This document shows positions 7,894 to 17,396 of a stretch of DNA of 53,267 bases, one piece after another. Every line of letters begins with the position of its first letter. Position 1 is the stretch's first letter. The notes beneath the pieces were generated by a model. It ran no database searches. It was not told the origin of the DNA and was given only the letters and a program-made list of their open reading frames with translations. A program made the translations under genes and the position numbers. This stretch comes from Lysobacteraceae bacterium (GTDB taxonomy: Bacteria > Pseudomonadota > Gammaproteobacteria > Xanthomonadales > Rhodanobacteraceae), in the NCBI GenBank assembly GCA_028870665.1, contig JAGWPB010000010.1, positions 1-53,267 of the forward strand, read 5' to 3'.

Positions 7894-8694
7894 GTGACGG
7901 CAAGCGAACTGACATGGCGTCAGGCGATCAGCAAGGTGCTGAGCACATCTGCCACGCCCCTTCACTACAACGAAATCACCGAGCGGATCATTGCCGACAA
8001 GCTTCGTACGAGTCTCGGCGCTACCCCGGCGGCCACTGTGAATGCCCAGATCAGCGTATCGATCAAGAGGGATGGTTCGCAGTCGCCCTACATCCGGGTG
8101 GGGAAGGGGACATTTGTTCTTGCGAAACCGAGGACATCATCGGCGCCACGTCCTCGATTGAGCAAGCTGACGCCCACCGTGGCATCGTCGGGCGAAACGG
8201 AGGAGCAGTACGACATCGTCTCGTCGTTCGGGATGTTCTGGCGTCGCAATGCCATCGAATGGATCGCGACCCCCAAACTTCTTGGCATGCAGCAGATCGG
8301 CGCGACGGCGGTAGATTTCAACAGGCAGCTCGGCATCTACTTGCTATACGACGGACGCGAGGTGATCTATATCGGTCGCACCACCGACAGGCCACTCGGA
8401 CGACGTCTTTTCGAGCACACGAGCGACCGCATGGCTGCCCGATGGGATCGGTTTTCTTGGTTTGGCCTTCTTCCCGTTTCGGAGTCGGGGACGCTAGGCG
8501 TTTTGCCCGCGACTTATGACGCTGCGACAATGATTCCCGCGCTTGAGGCGATTTTGATCGAAGCGCTTGAGCCACGGCAGAATCGGAAACGAGGCGATGA
8601 TCTGTCTGCAGTCGAATACATCCAGCAGGAAGATCCGCAAATCCAGAAGAAACGCGTCAGAGAATCGGTCGAACGCGCGCTCGATAAACTTTGA
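7894..8694 (+). CDS. HARE-HTH / GIY-YIG nuclease fusion protein
   Basis: 266 aa from a GTG preceded by GGGGGG; an upstream in-frame GTG at 7873 is possible. Residues 5-80 match a HARE-HTH winged-helix domain (ELTWRQAISKVL, PLHYNEITERI, SPYIRVGKGTFVLA), known from restriction-associated proteins and chromatin factors. Residues 145-235 carry a GIY-YIG nuclease core: GIY at 147-149, YIG at 159-161, an Arg pair at 170-171, a candidate catalytic Glu (218 or 223) and an Asn in EPRQNRKRG (230). Base composition is visibly less GC-rich than the neighbours and codon use is relaxed, suggesting horizontal acquisition. The neighbours are a dehydrogenase and a small membrane gene; no methylase is present. 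A DNA-targeting defence or modification-sensing nuclease is a plausible role, by inference. Confidence 0.75.
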   Translation: MTASELTWRQAISKVLSTSATPLHYNEITERIIADKLRTSLGATPAATVNAQISVSIKRDGSQSPYIRVGKGTFVLAKPRTSSAPRPRLSKLTPTVASSGETEEQYDIVSSFGMFWRRNAIEWIATPKLLGMQQIGATAVDFNRQLGIYLLYDGREVIYIGRTTDRPLGRRLFEHTSDRMAARWDRFSWFGLLPVSESGTLGVLPATYDAATMIPALEAILIEALEPRQNRKRGDDLSAVEYIQQEDPQIQKKRVRESVERALDKL

Positions 8695-8729
8695 TGCAGA
8701 TTGTTCCGACTCGTCCACGAGACCCCACC

Positions 8730-8939
8730 ATGAAAGCCCTGATCCTGTTTGTCGGCTGGTGCATCCTGTTCGTGCTGTGCTGGCCGGTCGCGCTGCTCGC
8801 CCTGGTGCTGGCGCCGCTGGTGTGGCTGCTGTCGCTGCCGTTCCGGCTGCTGGGCATCGGCTTCGAGGCGCTGTTCGCGCTGCTGCGAGCGCTGCTGTTC
8901 CTGCCGGCGCGCGTGCTGGGCTACGCCAGCCGCGCGTGA
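8730..8939 (+). CDS. Small hydrophobic membrane protein
   Basis: 69 aa, starting MKALILFVGWCILFVLCW, nearly all hydrophobic with two to three predicted membrane segments and an Arg-containing C-terminus (LGYASRA). Not assigned to a family. It begins 36 bases after the nuclease-fusion gene, but its GC content returns to the local norm, so it probably belongs to the backbone. Codon bias in the third position supports coding. Confidence 0.6.
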   Translation: MKALILFVGWCILFVLCWPVALLALVLAPLVWLLSLPFRLLGIGFEALFALLRALLFLPARVLGYASRA

Positions 8940-9029
8940 GGTGTCGAGTCGCGTGAAGGGCCGTCGCGTTGCGCGGCCGGCGCCATGCGCTGACGTTGCC
9001 GCACGGCGCTGCTCAACCGCTGCGGCGGA

Positions 9030-9629
9030 TCAGTTTTTTTCCTTCAGCGCGATGGCGGGAATGCCGGCGCCGGTCAGCTGCTGCTTGACCTTTTCCAGGG
9101 TGCCGGCATCACGGTACGGGCCCAGTCGCACGCGGTACCAGGTTTCGCCCTTGATCACGACCGGTTGCACGTTGGCGACGAAGCCCTGCAGCGCCAGCTT
9201 GGCCTTGGTCGCGTCGGCCTGGTCGGCACTGGGGAACGACCCCACCTGCAGCAGGTAGCGCCCGGCCGCGCTGCTCGCGGGCGCCACGCTGCCGGGCGCC
9301 TGCTGTGCTTTCGCGAGCGCTTCGGCCTTGGCCTTGGCGGACAGTTCGGCGTCGGGAATCACGACCTCTTTTTCCGGCAGCACCTGGTAGAAGTCGAAGT
9401 TGGGCTTGGCCTTGGCGCTGCCGCCATCGGCGATGCCGGAATCGCCGGGACCGGCCGGCTTGGCTTCGGGGTTGGGCATGGGCAACTCGTGGGTGCGCAG
9501 GCTCGGCACCCAGTCGCGCTTGACCGCGTAGCCCATCGCCGCGGCGCCGACCACCACGCCGATGCCGAACAGCGCCCAGGCGGGAACGCCGCCGCCGCGC
9601 ACGGCCTGCTTGCCGCGTTTTGCTGCCAT
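9030..9629 (-). CDS. SPOR domain-containing protein
   Basis: 199 aa. A cytoplasmic basic N-terminus ([14 protein letters not shown]) precedes a single membrane helix (about 17-36), a Pro/Ala-rich periplasmic linker, and a C-terminal SPOR domain (about 122-198: GRYLLQVGSFPSADQADATK, then ETWYRVRLGPYRD). SPOR domains bind denuded peptidoglycan at the septum, so the protein probably belongs to the division/cell-wall set (FtsN-like topology). Its ATG overlaps the argS stop by one base (TGATG), giving an argS-SPOR operon as seen in many gammaproteobacteria. Confidence 0.9.
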   Translation of the reverse strand: MAAKRGKQAVRGGGVPAWALFGIGVVVGAAAMGYAVKRDWVPSLRTHELPMPNPEAKPAGPGDSGIADGGSAKAKPNFDFYQVLPEKEVVIPDAELSAKAKAEALAKAQQAPGSVAPASSAAGRYLLQVGSFPSADQADATKAKLALQGFVANVQPVVIKGETWYRVRLGPYRDAGTLEKVKQQLTGAGIPAIALKEKN

Positions 9630-11314
9630 CACATGCTCTCCGGGGCGGATACGCCCAGCAGGTCGAGACCGTTGGCCAGCACCCGCTGCACGGCGCGCGC
9701 CAGCAGCAGGCGTGCGTCGCGCAGGTCGGCGTCCTCGACCAGAAACTGTTGCGCGTTGTACCAGGTGTGGAAGGCGTGAGCGAGCTCGGTCAGGTACTGC
9801 GCGACCAGGTGCGGTTCGAGCTGCGCCGCCGCGGTTTCCACGACCTCAGGATAGCGCGACAGCTCGACCAGCAGGGCCTGCTCGTGTGCGTTGTCGAGCC
9901 GCGCGAGCACCGCGGCGCCGCGCGCGGCGTCGTGCGCCATGCCGCGCTCCGCCGCCTGGCGCAGCACGCTGGCGACGCGCGCATGCGCGTACTGGACGTA
10001 ATAGACGGGATTGTCGTTGCTCTGCGCGCGTGCGAGGTCGATGTCGAAGGTCAGCTGCGAATCGGCCTTGCGCCCGGCGAGGAACCAGCGCGTCGCGTCA
10101 CGGCCCGCTTCGTCGATGAGCTCGCGCAACGTGAGGTAGCCGCCGGCGCGCTTGCTGAGCTTGACCTCCTCGCCGCCGCGCATCACCGTGACCATCTGGT
10201 GCAGGACGTATTCGGGATAGCCCGGCGGGATGCCGGCTTCCAGCGCCTGCAGGCCGGCTCTCACCCGCATCAGCGATCCGTGGTGGTCGGCACCCAGCTC
10301 GGTGATTGCGCGGGCGTAACCGCGCTGCCACTTGCTCAGGTGATAGGCGACGTCCGGCACGAAATAGGTGTAGCTGCCGTCGGACTTGCGCATGACGCGG
10401 TCCTTGTCGTCGCCGAAGTCGGTGCTGCGCAGCCACAGTGCGCCGCCGTCCTCGTAGGTGTGGCCGTGGGCGATCAGCTCGCGCACGGTCTGCTCGACCC
10501 GGTCTTCGGTGTACAGCGACGATTCCAGGAAGTACACGTCGAAGTGCACGCCGAAAGCCTTGAGGTCGAGGTCCTGCTCGTGGCGCAGGGCGGCGACGGC
10601 AAAGCGGCGGATGGCGTCGAGATCGCCGGCATCGCCGCTCGCGGTGACGGCGTGGCCGTCGGCGATGACCGTCGCGCCGGCCTGATAGCGTCGCGCCAGT
10701 TCGCGGATGTAGTCGCCGCGATAGCCATCGGTCGGCCAGCGCGCGTCATCGGGCTCGATGCCGAGAACGCGCGCCTGCACCGACAGCGCCAGATTGGCGA
10801 TCTGCGCGCCGGCGTCGTTGTAGTAGAACTCGCGCGTCACCGCCCAGCCGCTGGCCTCGAGCAGGCGGCTCAGGCAGTCGCCGATCGCCGCGGCGCGGCC
10901 GTGACCGACGTGCAGCGGTCCGGTCGGATTGGCGGAGACGAACTCGACGCCGACGCGTCGGCCGCCGCCGCTGACGTTGCGGCCATAGCCGGAGCCTTCA
11001 CCCAGCGCGCGCAGAACCTCGCCATGAAACGCCGCCGGGCTGAGGAACAGATTGATGAAGCCCGGTCCGGCCACTTCGGCGCGCGCCAACAGCGGATGCG
11101 CGGGCAGCGCCGCGACCAGAGCCGTGGCCAGTTCGCGCGGGTTGCGGCCGGCGGGCTTGGCCAGGGTCATGGCCAGATTGCTGGCGAAATCGCCGTGGGC
11201 GCGGTTGCGCGTACGTTCGAGGGCGAACGTCGGTGCCGGCATCGGCGGCAGGGATCCGGCCTGTTGCAGGGCAGCAAGGGCGTCGAGCAGCAGGGCGCGC
11301 AGCGGCTGTTTCAC
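9629..11314 (-). CDS. argS: Arginyl-tRNA synthetase
   Basis: 561 aa from a GTG start chosen because homologues begin at this point ([16 protein letters not shown]); the frame is open upstream but that part looks non-coding. The N-terminal Add-1 domain (about 1-90) is followed by the class I HIGH motif as HVGH (135-138) in [18 protein letters not shown], a KMSKS-like [13 protein letters not shown], and the anticodon-binding domain ending [15 protein letters not shown]. It charges tRNA-Arg. The downstream SPOR gene overlaps. No strong ribosome-binding site precedes the GTG. Confidence 0.95.
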   Translation of the reverse strand: MKQPLRALLLDALAALQQAGSLPPMPAPTFALERTRNRAHGDFASNLAMTLAKPAGRNPRELATALVAALPAHPLLARAEVAGPGFINLFLSPAAFHGEVLRALGEGSGYGRNVSGGGRRVGVEFVSANPTGPLHVGHGRAAAIGDCLSRLLEASGWAVTREFYYNDAGAQIANLALSVQARVLGIEPDDARWPTDGYRGDYIRELARRYQAGATVIADGHAVTASGDAGDLDAIRRFAVAALRHEQDLDLKAFGVHFDVYFLESSLYTEDRVEQTVRELIAHGHTYEDGGALWLRSTDFGDDKDRVMRKSDGSYTYFVPDVAYHLSKWQRGYARAITELGADHHGSLMRVRAGLQALEAGIPPGYPEYVLHQMVTVMRGGEEVKLSKRAGGYLTLRELIDEAGRDATRWFLAGRKADSQLTFDIDLARAQSNDNPVYYVQYAHARVASVLRQAAERGMAHDAARGAAVLARLDNAHEQALLVELSRYPEVVETAAAQLEPHLVAQYLTELAHAFHTWYNAQQFLVEDADLRDARLLLARAVQRVLANGLDLLGVSAPESM

Positions 11315-11394
11315 GTCGCGGGTCGGGGTCGGCAGGAAGCCCGCGATGGTAACAGCTAGCGCTTGCCACGCAGCCCGGCAAGCCTCCGTACCTC

Positions 11395-11566
11395 TGTGGA
11401 TAACTCTGTGGGCTGTTGCCGGGCTGGGCGCGTCGCGCTCAGGCGGACCCGCAGCGGGTCGCATTATCGATCAAGCAAGCCCAATCGAGGCAATGGTTTG
11501 TGTGGATGATCTACGACTTGACCTTGACACTCGCGCGCAAGCCACGGTGATCGCAACTGTGCATAA
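11395..11566. promoter_or_regulatory. Cluster of three DnaA-box-like 9-mers
   Basis: Reading the plus strand: TGTGGATAA at 11395-11403 (perfect complement of TTATCCACA), TGTGGATGA at 11501-11509 (one mismatch), and TGTGCATAA at 11558-11566 (fits the relaxed TTWTNCACA pattern). All point the same way and lie upstream of argS. They could bind DnaA or be chance. Confidence 0.3.
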
Positions 11567-11797
11567 CTTGCGGGCCGCAGCGCCGGGGGGTGGATGCCCG
11601 TTCGGCCGGCGCAGGGCCGCCGGCCAGCCCATCGAGCACCCGGCCGCGTGCCGCCTGCGGACGGATGGCAGACCCACCCCAGCCGCCGTGCGGCGGCGTC
11701 ATCGCCGTGTCATTGCGGCGGGCGATGATGGCGGGGTTCCGGCGGCTCTCTCCCCGGCGGAACGAGGGCCTGTCCCTCTCCAGCGTCGCAGTGGGAC

Positions 11798-11830
11798 CGG
11801 ACGGTGCGGCGGTGACACCCGCGCCGTCCG
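11798..11830. repeat. Strong GC-rich hairpin
   Basis: CGGACGGTGCGG pairs with CCGCGCCGTCCG (one G-T pair) around a 9-base loop. It lies about 120 bases beyond the radC stop, on the transcript side of radC, but without a T-run on the minus strand. It may be a weak or factor-assisted terminator. Confidence 0.5.
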
Positions 11831-11952
11831 CTTTGCGTTGCCGCGCCGCGATCGCCGCGCGCGCGCGGCCCGGATGACGGACACCGGCCGGAGTCCGGGA
11901 TGTCGGGTGCGGCTCCCGGAGGCGGCCACGCCGCAGGCCTCAGCCTCGCCGC

Positions 11953-12618
11953 TCAGCAGCAGCCCAGGGCAGCCAGCGACACCGGCGCGTCGCCGCCGAT
12001 GACCAGATGGTCCAGCACGCGAACACCGATCAGGCCGAGACCCTGCTTGAGCTCCTGCGTGATCGAGCGGTCAGCGGCGCTGGGTTCGGCCACGCCGGAG
12101 GGGTGGTTATGCGCCAGGATCACCGCCGCGGCATTGTGGCGCAGACAGGCCCGCACCACTTCGCGCACGTGTACCGAGGCGCCGTCGAGGGTGCCGCGGA
12201 ACAGCTCCTCGAACGCCAGCACGCGATGACGCGTATCCAGGAACAGCACCGCGAACACCTCGTAGGGGCGATCGCGCAGCTGGGCACGGAGGAAGGCGGC
12301 GCTGTCGTGCGGGTTGCTGAGCATCGGGCGTTCACGCAATTGCTCGCCCAGGCTGCGCCGCGCCAGCTCCAGCGCGGCGATCAGCCGGGCGCGCTTGGCC
12401 GGGCCGAGGCCGCGCAATGCCGGTGCGGATTCGGCCAGCAGGGCGGGCAGACCGCCGGCCTCGATCAGCAGACGGCGACCGAGATCGATGGCACTGGCGC
12501 CGTGCACGCCGCTGCCCAGCAGCACGGCGATCAGTTCGGCATGGCTGAGTGCCGCCGGGCCTTGCGCCAGCAGGCGTTCGCGCGGGCGTTCGGCGGCGGG
12601 CCAGTCGCGGATGCTCAT
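11953..12618 (-). CDS. radC: DNA repair protein RadC homologue (JAB/MPN+ domain)
   Basis: 221 aa from [17 protein letters not shown], the usual family start; an upstream extension is open but unsupported. An N-terminal helix-hairpin-helix-like region (about 1-95, [19 protein letters not shown]) precedes the metalloprotease-fold JAMM core: EELFRGTLD, then HNHPSG (170-175) and Asp183 in [11 protein letters not shown]. Despite the name, a role in DNA repair is doubtful; the fold suggests a metal-dependent peptidase or isopeptidase. It is divergent from coaBC with about 95 bases between starts, the common arrangement in gammaproteobacteria. Confidence 0.95.
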   Translation of the reverse strand: MSIRDWPAAERPRERLLAQGPAALSHAELIAVLLGSGVHGASAIDLGRRLLIEAGGLPALLAESAPALRGLGPAKRARLIAALELARRSLGEQLRERPMLSNPHDSAAFLRAQLRDRPYEVFAVLFLDTRHRVLAFEELFRGTLDGASVHVREVVRACLRHNAAAVILAHNHPSGVAEPSAADRSITQELKQGLGLIGVRVLDHLVIGGDAPVSLAALGCC

Positions 12619-12713
12619 GCCGCAGGGTGACGCACCCGCCTGCGCGCACCCAGCGGAGCGTGCAGTCGATTCCGGTAAGCTAGTTCGTCTCGCGGCTGTC
12701 GGCTCCGCCTTAC

Positions 12714-13931
12714 ATGCGCGCATCGGCTTCGGTTCCCTCCCGCATCCTGCTTGGCGTTGGCGGTGGCATCGCCGCCTACAAGGCCTGCGAATTGACGCGC
12801 CGTCTGCGCGACGTCGGCGCCGAGGTGCGCGTGGTGCTGACCGCCAATGCCGAACGCTTCGTCAGCGCGGTCACCTTCCAGGCACTCTCCGGGCAGCCGG
12901 TGCGCACGAGCCTGTGGGATGCCGCGGCCGAGGCGGCGATGGGACACATCGAGCTGGCGCGCTGGGCCGCGCGCATCGTCATCGCGCCGGCCACCGCCGA
13001 TCTGATCGCGCGGCTGGCGCAGGGTCGCGCCGACGATCTGCTGACGACGCTGTGCCTCGCCAGCGAACGCCCGCCGCTGCTGGCGCCGGCGATGAATCAC
13101 GTGATGTGGGCGCACCCGGCCACCCAGGCCAATGTCGCCACCCTGCGCGCGCGCGGCGTCGAGCTGCTGGGTCCCGCGGCCGGTGATCAGGCTTGTGGAG
13201 AGACCGGGCTCGGCCGCATGGTCGAACCCGCGGATATCATCGCCGCGCTGCAGCAGGGACCGCCGGATGGTGCGCTGGCCGGGCGTCGCGTGGTGGTCAG
13301 CGCCGGGCCGACGTACGAGGATCTCGATCCGGTGCGCTTCATCGGCAATCGCAGTTCCGGGCGCATGGGTTTCGCGATCGCCGCGGCGGCGCAGGCGGTC
13401 GGAGCGCAGGTGACGCTGGTCGCCGGACCGGTCGGTCTGGCGACGCCTGCGGGCGTGACGCGGATCGATGTGCGCAGCGCGCACGCGATGCTGGCGGCGA
13501 TGACGGCCGCAGCCGCCGAGGCCGATATCGTCATCGCGGCGGCAGCGGTGGCCGACTACCGGCCGGCCACGACCAGCGCCGGCAAGATCCGGAAATCCGG
13601 CGCCGTGCTGACGCTGGCGCTGGTGGAAAACCCCGACATCCTGGCCGCACTCGCGGCACTGCCGCGGCGACCCTTCCTGGTCGGCTTCGCTGCCGAAACC
13701 GGGGATCTCGAAGCCCACGCCCGCGCCAAGCTCGCGCGCAAGGGCATCGACCTGATCGCCGCCAACCGGGTCGGCGACGGATTGGGCATCGAGACCGAGG
13801 ACAACGCACTCGAGCTGTACTGGCCGGACGGCCACGCCAGCTTGCCGCGCGCGCCCAAGCCGCAACTGGCGCAGGCGCTGATCGCGGTCATCGGCGGGCG
13901 CTTCGCGGCGTCGCGCGGGACTCCGCCATGA
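12714..13931 (+). CDS. coaBC: Bifunctional phosphopantothenoylcysteine decarboxylase / phosphopantothenate-cysteine ligase
   Basis: 405 aa (also called dfp). The N-terminal flavoprotein decarboxylase domain (CoaC, about 1-185) has [18 protein letters not shown], the catalytic histidine in MGHIELARW (His78), PAMN with Asn128, and the mobile flap cysteine in [10 protein letters not shown] (Cys161). The C-terminal CoaB ligase (about 190-400) has [30 protein letters not shown] and the KIRKSG segment. It makes 4'-phosphopantetheine in coenzyme A synthesis. Its stop overlaps the dut start (ATGA), and it is divergent from radC. Confidence 0.96.
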   Translation: MRASASVPSRILLGVGGGIAAYKACELTRRLRDVGAEVRVVLTANAERFVSAVTFQALSGQPVRTSLWDAAAEAAMGHIELARWAARIVIAPATADLIARLAQGRADDLLTTLCLASERPPLLAPAMNHVMWAHPATQANVATLRARGVELLGPAAGDQACGETGLGRMVEPADIIAALQQGPPDGALAGRRVVVSAGPTYEDLDPVRFIGNRSSGRMGFAIAAAAQAVGAQVTLVAGPVGLATPAGVTRIDVRSAHAMLAAMTAAAAEADIVIAAAAVADYRPATTSAGKIRKSGAVLTLALVENPDILAALAALPRRPFLVGFAAETGDLEAHARAKLARKGIDLIAANRVGDGLGIETEDNALELYWPDGHASLPRAPKPQLAQALIAVIGGRFAASRGTPP

Positions 13932-14383
13932 TCGACATCCGCTTCCGCGTGCTCGATCCGCGTCTCGGCGGCGAGATCCCGTTGCCGGAGTACGCCACCG
14001 CGGGCAGCGCGGCGATGGACCTGCGTGCCGCGCCGGAGTCGGAGCTGAACCTGGCACCGGGTGACAGCGTGCTGGTGCCGACCGGGCTGGCGATCCACAT
14101 CGGCGATCCCGGCTGGTGCGCGCTGATCCTGCCGCGCTCCGGTCTCGGTCACCGCCATGGCCTCGTGCTCGGCAACCTGGTCGGCGTGATCGATGCCGAC
14201 TACCAGGGGCCGTTGATGGTGTCGTGCTGGAACCGGGCGCGGGCGCCGTTTACCATCGCGGTCGGTGATCGCATCGCGCAGATCCTGTTCATGCCGGTGG
14301 CGCGCGCGCGGTTGCAGCGGGTGGAGACCTTCGAGCCCAGTGCCCGCGGCGCGGGTGGATTCGGTTCCACGGGCATCGGCTGA
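13928..14383 (+). CDS. dut: Deoxyuridine 5'-triphosphate nucleotidohydrolase
   Basis: 151 aa, the size of trimeric dUTPases. All five motifs can be followed: motif 1 [10 protein letters not shown], motif 2 [10 protein letters not shown], motif 3 [13 protein letters not shown], motif 4 GDRIAQILF, and the Gly-rich C-terminal arm [11 protein letters not shown]. It hydrolyses dUTP to dUMP, keeping uracil out of DNA and supplying dTMP synthesis. The start overlaps the coaBC stop; the downstream mutase gene follows 17 bases later, a conserved coaBC-dut-algC order in Pseudomonas and Xanthomonadales. Confidence 0.97.
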   Translation: MIDIRFRVLDPRLGGEIPLPEYATAGSAAMDLRAAPESELNLAPGDSVLVPTGLAIHIGDPGWCALILPRSGLGHRHGLVLGNLVGVIDADYQGPLMVSCWNRARAPFTIAVGDRIAQILFMPVARARLQRVETFEPSARGAGGFGSTGIG

Positions 14384-14400
14384 ATCGGGGGAGACGCCGC

Positions 14401-16779
14401 ATGGCAGCGAAGGCACGCAGCAGCGCAACGGCCGACTGGATGCAACCTCTGCGGAGGCTGGCCGAGCGCCTGGCTCTGGCGCGGTTGCTGCCGCTGGCCG
14501 CTGCCACCGTGCTGCTGGCCTTCGCCGCATTCGCCGGCTGGCAGGCCTATCTCATCCAGCGCGAAGTCAGCGTGCGCGACGGCCTGCTGCAGGTACGGGC
14601 ACGGGCCGCCGAATCGCTGGAGTCGGTGGTAGAGGTGGCGCGCGTGCAACTGATGCAGGCGCTGCGCGACCCGGTACTGGCATCCGACCTCGCCGCGGGC
14701 GATGCCGCCGCTCGCAGTGCGGCCGCGCTGAGGCTCAAGGCATTGCTGCCCGACGCCCTCAGCGTGGAGGTATTCGAGCCGGCGCTGAAGGACGTGCTCG
14801 GCGCCGACTTCCGCCGTTTCGGCTATGCCAAGGCGGCGCAGCTGGTCCGTGCCCAGGCCAGCGGCACGGCGGCACCGATCGAGGTGCGCGGCATCGGTGC
14901 CGAGCGCGTGCTGAGTCTGGTGGATCCGATCGACAGTGGCGGTCGCGTCATCGGTTACGCCTGGGTGGCGCTGCCGTTCGCACCGCTGGCCAATCGCTTC
15001 GCCTCGGTCGATGTACCCGGCGGACGGCTCGAGCTGCGCCAGGGCGATGGCCGCGGCGATCTGGTGATCCTGGCGCGCGGCGGCAACAGCGTCCCCGGCG
15101 CAGCCGACACCGGGATACCGGTGCCCGGCAGCCTGCTGCGCGTGGCGGCGCTGCCGCCCGAGTATTACATTGTGCTGACCCATTCCCTCGCTGTCGCGCT
15201 GACGCTCCTGCTGCTGGCGCTGGCCGGCGCCGGCGCTCTGCTGTGGCTGCGTGCGCGGCGCGCGGCCGCATCCGCCATGCATCATCCTGAGGAGCCGACC
15301 TTGGCCGACGTGCTGCGCACCACGGTCGCCGCGCCCGTCGCGGCCGCTGCCGATCCACTCGCCGCGCGGGTCGCGCCCGGACCCGCGGCACCGGCCGTTG
15401 CGGTCGAGCGCAGCATCTTTCGCGCCTATGACATCCGCGGCGTGGTCGGCCGCACGCTGACCGCCGAGGTCGCGCGCCTGATCGGCCAGGCGATCGGCAG
15501 CCGCATGGGCGAGTCGAACCTGCGCGAGATCGTGGTCGGTCGCGACGGTCGCCATTCCGGCCCCGAGCTGAGCGCGGCGCTGGCCGACGGGCTGCGCGCG
15601 GCCGGCATCGACGTCATCGACATCGGCGCGGTACCGACGCCGGTGGTGTACTTCGCCACCTACCTGCTCAACACCGGCAGCGGCGTGGCGGTGACCGGCA
15701 GCCACAATCCGCCCGACTACAACGGCTTCAAGATCGTGGTCGGTGGCGAGACGCTGTCCGAGGATGCGATCCAGGATTTGTACGCGCGCATCGCCGAGGG
15801 CCGCCTGACCGAGGCCAGGGCCGGCAGCACGCGCAGCCTCGACGTGCTGCCCGACTACATCGAGCGCATCACTTCCGAGTTGCAGGCCGAGCGCAAGCTC
15901 AAGATCGTGGTCGACTGCGGCAACGGCATCGCCGGCGCGGTCGCGCCGCAGGTGCTCGAAGGCATCGGCGGCGAAGTGATCCCGCTCTACTGTGACGTTG
16001 ACGGCGATTTCCCCAACCATCACCCGGACCCGTCCGATCCGCACAACCTGGCCGACCTGATCCTGTCGGTCAAACGCATGGGTGCGGATCTCGGACTGGC
16101 CTTCGACGGCGACGGCGACCGCCTCGGCGTGGTCACCCGCGACGGCGAGATCATCTATCCCGATCGCCTGCTGATGCTGTTCGCGATGGACGTGCTGACC
16201 CGCGATCCGGGCGCGACCATCATCTACGACGTCAAGTGCACCGGCCACCTGCAGCCGCTGATCCTCAAGCACGGGGGCAGCCCGTTGATGTGGCGCACCG
16301 GCCACTCGCTGATCAAGGCCAAGATGCGCGAGACCGAGGCCGCGCTGGCCGGCGAGATGAGCGGGCATTTCTTCTTCCGTGAACGCTGGTACGGCTTCGA
16401 CGACGGCATCTACGCCGCCGCGCGGCTGCTGGAGATCCTCGCCGGCGACCACGAGGGGCGCACGCCGGAGCAGATTTTCGCGACCCTGCCCAAGGGGGTG
16501 TCGACGCCCGAGTTGAAGATCGCGATGAAAGAGGGCGAGCACTACGCCTTCATCGAGCGTTTCCGCGCCAGGGCGCAGTTCGAAGGCGCCCGCATCACCA
16601 GCATCGACGGCGTGCGCGCCGACTGGCCGGACGGCTGGGGCCTGGTGCGGGCATCCAACACCACGCCGATCCTGGTGCTGCGTTTCGATGCCGACGACGA
16701 GGCGGCGCTCAAGCGCATCCAGGACGTCTTTCGTGCGCAGTTGCTGGCGGTGCAGGCGGATCTCGCGCTGCCGTTCTGA
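14401..16779 (+). CDS. algC: Phosphomannomutase/phosphoglucomutase with membrane-anchored N-terminal extension
   Basis: 792 aa, far longer than the roughly 460 aa catalytic unit. Residues 1-335 contain a membrane helix (about 29-50), a periplasm-facing segment and a second helix (about 261-283), then an Ala/Pro linker. Residues 339-792 are the alpha-D-phosphohexomutase: phosphoserine loop TGSHNPPDYNG (Ser434), metal loop DGDGDR (567-572), sugar-binding GEMSGHFFF (from 649) and the C-terminal phosphate loop RASNTTPILVLRF. It interconverts mannose- or glucose-6-phosphate and 1-phosphate for LPS and exopolysaccharide precursors. Re-annotated Pseudomonas AlgC also has a long N-terminal extension. 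The gene symbol is by homology and context. Confidence 0.92.
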   Translation: MAAKARSSATADWMQPLRRLAERLALARLLPLAAATVLLAFAAFAGWQAYLIQREVSVRDGLLQVRARAAESLESVVEVARVQLMQALRDPVLASDLAAGDAAARSAAALRLKALLPDALSVEVFEPALKDVLGADFRRFGYAKAAQLVRAQASGTAAPIEVRGIGAERVLSLVDPIDSGGRVIGYAWVALPFAPLANRFASVDVPGGRLELRQGDGRGDLVILARGGNSVPGAADTGIPVPGSLLRVAALPPEYYIVLTHSLAVALTLLLLALAGAGALLWLRARRAAASAMHHPEEPTLADVLRTTVAAPVAAAADPLAARVAPGPAAPAVAVERSIFRAYDIRGVVGRTLTAEVARLIGQAIGSRMGESNLREIVVGRDGRHSGPELSAALADGLRAAGIDVIDIGAVPTPVVYFATYLLNTGSGVAVTGSHNPPDYNGFKIVVGGETLSEDAIQDLYARIAEGRLTEARAGSTRSLDVLPDYIERITSELQAERKLKIVVDCGNGIAGAVAPQVLEGIGGEVIPLYCDVDGDFPNHHPDPSDPHNLADLILSVKRMGADLGLAFDGDGDRLGVVTRDGEIIYPDRLLMLFAMDVLTRDPGATIIYDVKCTGHLQPLILKHGGSPLMWRTGHSLIKAKMRETEAALAGEMSGHFFFRERWYGFDDGIYAAARLLEILAGDHEGRTPEQIFATLPKGVSTPELKIAMKEGEHYAFIERFRARAQFEGARITSIDGVRADWPDGWGLVRASNTTPILVLRFDADDEAALKRIQDVFRAQLLAVQADLALPF

Positions 16780-16788
16780 GCGTTGCGC

Positions 16789-17388
16789 TCAGTTGCGCGC
16801 CGCGCGCGCCAGCCGCAGATCCAGCAGCTTGCGCCGCGCCGGCCACTCGGCGGCGGTGATGCTGTACACCACGGTATCGCGCAGGCTGTCGTCGCGGCGG
16901 CGCTGGTGCTGGCGCAGGACGCCGTCGCGGTGCGCGCCGAGGCGCTCGATGGCGCGCTGCGAGGCGAGGTTGAGGGCATCGGTGCGCAGTTCGACCGCGA
17001 CGCAGCCCAGGCTCTCGAAAGCGTGCGTCAGCAGCAGACGCTTGCAGGCGGTGTTGACGTGGGTGCGCTGCCAGCGCGCGGCGTACCAGGTGTAGCCGAT
17101 CTCCAGCCGCGGCAGTCCGCTGTCGATGTTGCAGTAGCGGGTACTGCCGATGACCGCGCCGCTGGCGATCTCGCGCACCGCGAACGCCAGCATGCGGCCC
17201 TCGGCCTGGCCGCGCAGCGCGGCATCGATGTAGGCCGCGGCCTCACCCGGAGCCGGCACCGCGGTATAGAACAGTTCCCACAGGCGACCGTCGGCGGCGG
17301 CGGCTTCCAGTGCCGGCGCGTGCGCCGGCGTTAGCGGTTCAAGGCGTACCCGCGTGTCGGCGAGCAGCGCCGGGGCGAGGATGTCCAC
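16789..17388 (-). CDS. GNAT family N-acetyltransferase (RimJ/RimL-like)
   Basis: 199 aa from a GTG (MDILAPALLADTRVRLEPL); a TTG at 17400 that overlaps the upstream stop is an alternative. RimL-type features are RLEPLTPAHAPALEAAA at the N-terminus, the strand IGSTRYCNID, and EIGYTWYAARWQRTHVNTACK, which sits where the acetyl-CoA-binding loop is expected, followed by AFESLGCVAVELRTDALNLAS. The substrate is unknown; relatives acetylate ribosomal protein N-termini or small amines. It is co-directional with the DUF465 gene just upstream and convergent with algC. Confidence 0.85.
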   Translation of the reverse strand: MDILAPALLADTRVRLEPLTPAHAPALEAAAADGRLWELFYTAVPAPGEAAAYIDAALRGQAEGRMLAFAVREIASGAVIGSTRYCNIDSGLPRLEIGYTWYAARWQRTHVNTACKRLLLTHAFESLGCVAVELRTDALNLASQRAIERLGAHRDGVLRQHQRRRDDSLRDTVVYSITAAEWPARRKLLDLRLARAARN

Positions 17389-17396
17389 GGCCGCGC

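Larger units (their letters stand above)
11315..11952. other. Non-coding stretch between argS and radC
   Basis: About 640 bases with no convincing gene. The argS-proximal part is less GC-rich and holds three DnaA-box-like sequences in one orientation. The radC-proximal part is extremely GC-rich and holds two strong hairpins: 11604-11625 (8-base arms, GGCCGGCG/CGCCGGCC) and 11798-11830 (12-base arms with one G-T pair). Open frames here lack family matches and good starts. Confidence 0.6.

Noticed and set aside
7851-8519. Alternative frame overlapping the HARE-HTH/GIY-YIG gene
   Set aside because: Cys/His/Arg-rich with no domain; the chosen frame carries two coherent domains and a good ribosome-binding site.
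11315-11952. Chromosomal replication origin near the DnaA-box-like cluster
   Set aside because: No dnaA, dnaN, recF, gyrB, rpmH or parAB nearby and no AT-rich unwinding region.
11452-12002. Open frames in the argS-radC gap
   Set aside because: No ribosome-binding site, low-complexity Arg/Pro/Ala composition and no family pattern; the sequence contains hairpins instead.
14200-16542. A 780-codon antisense frame opposite dut and algC
   Set aside because: It spans two well-supported plus-strand genes, is rich in His/Arg/Gln and has no recognisable domain.
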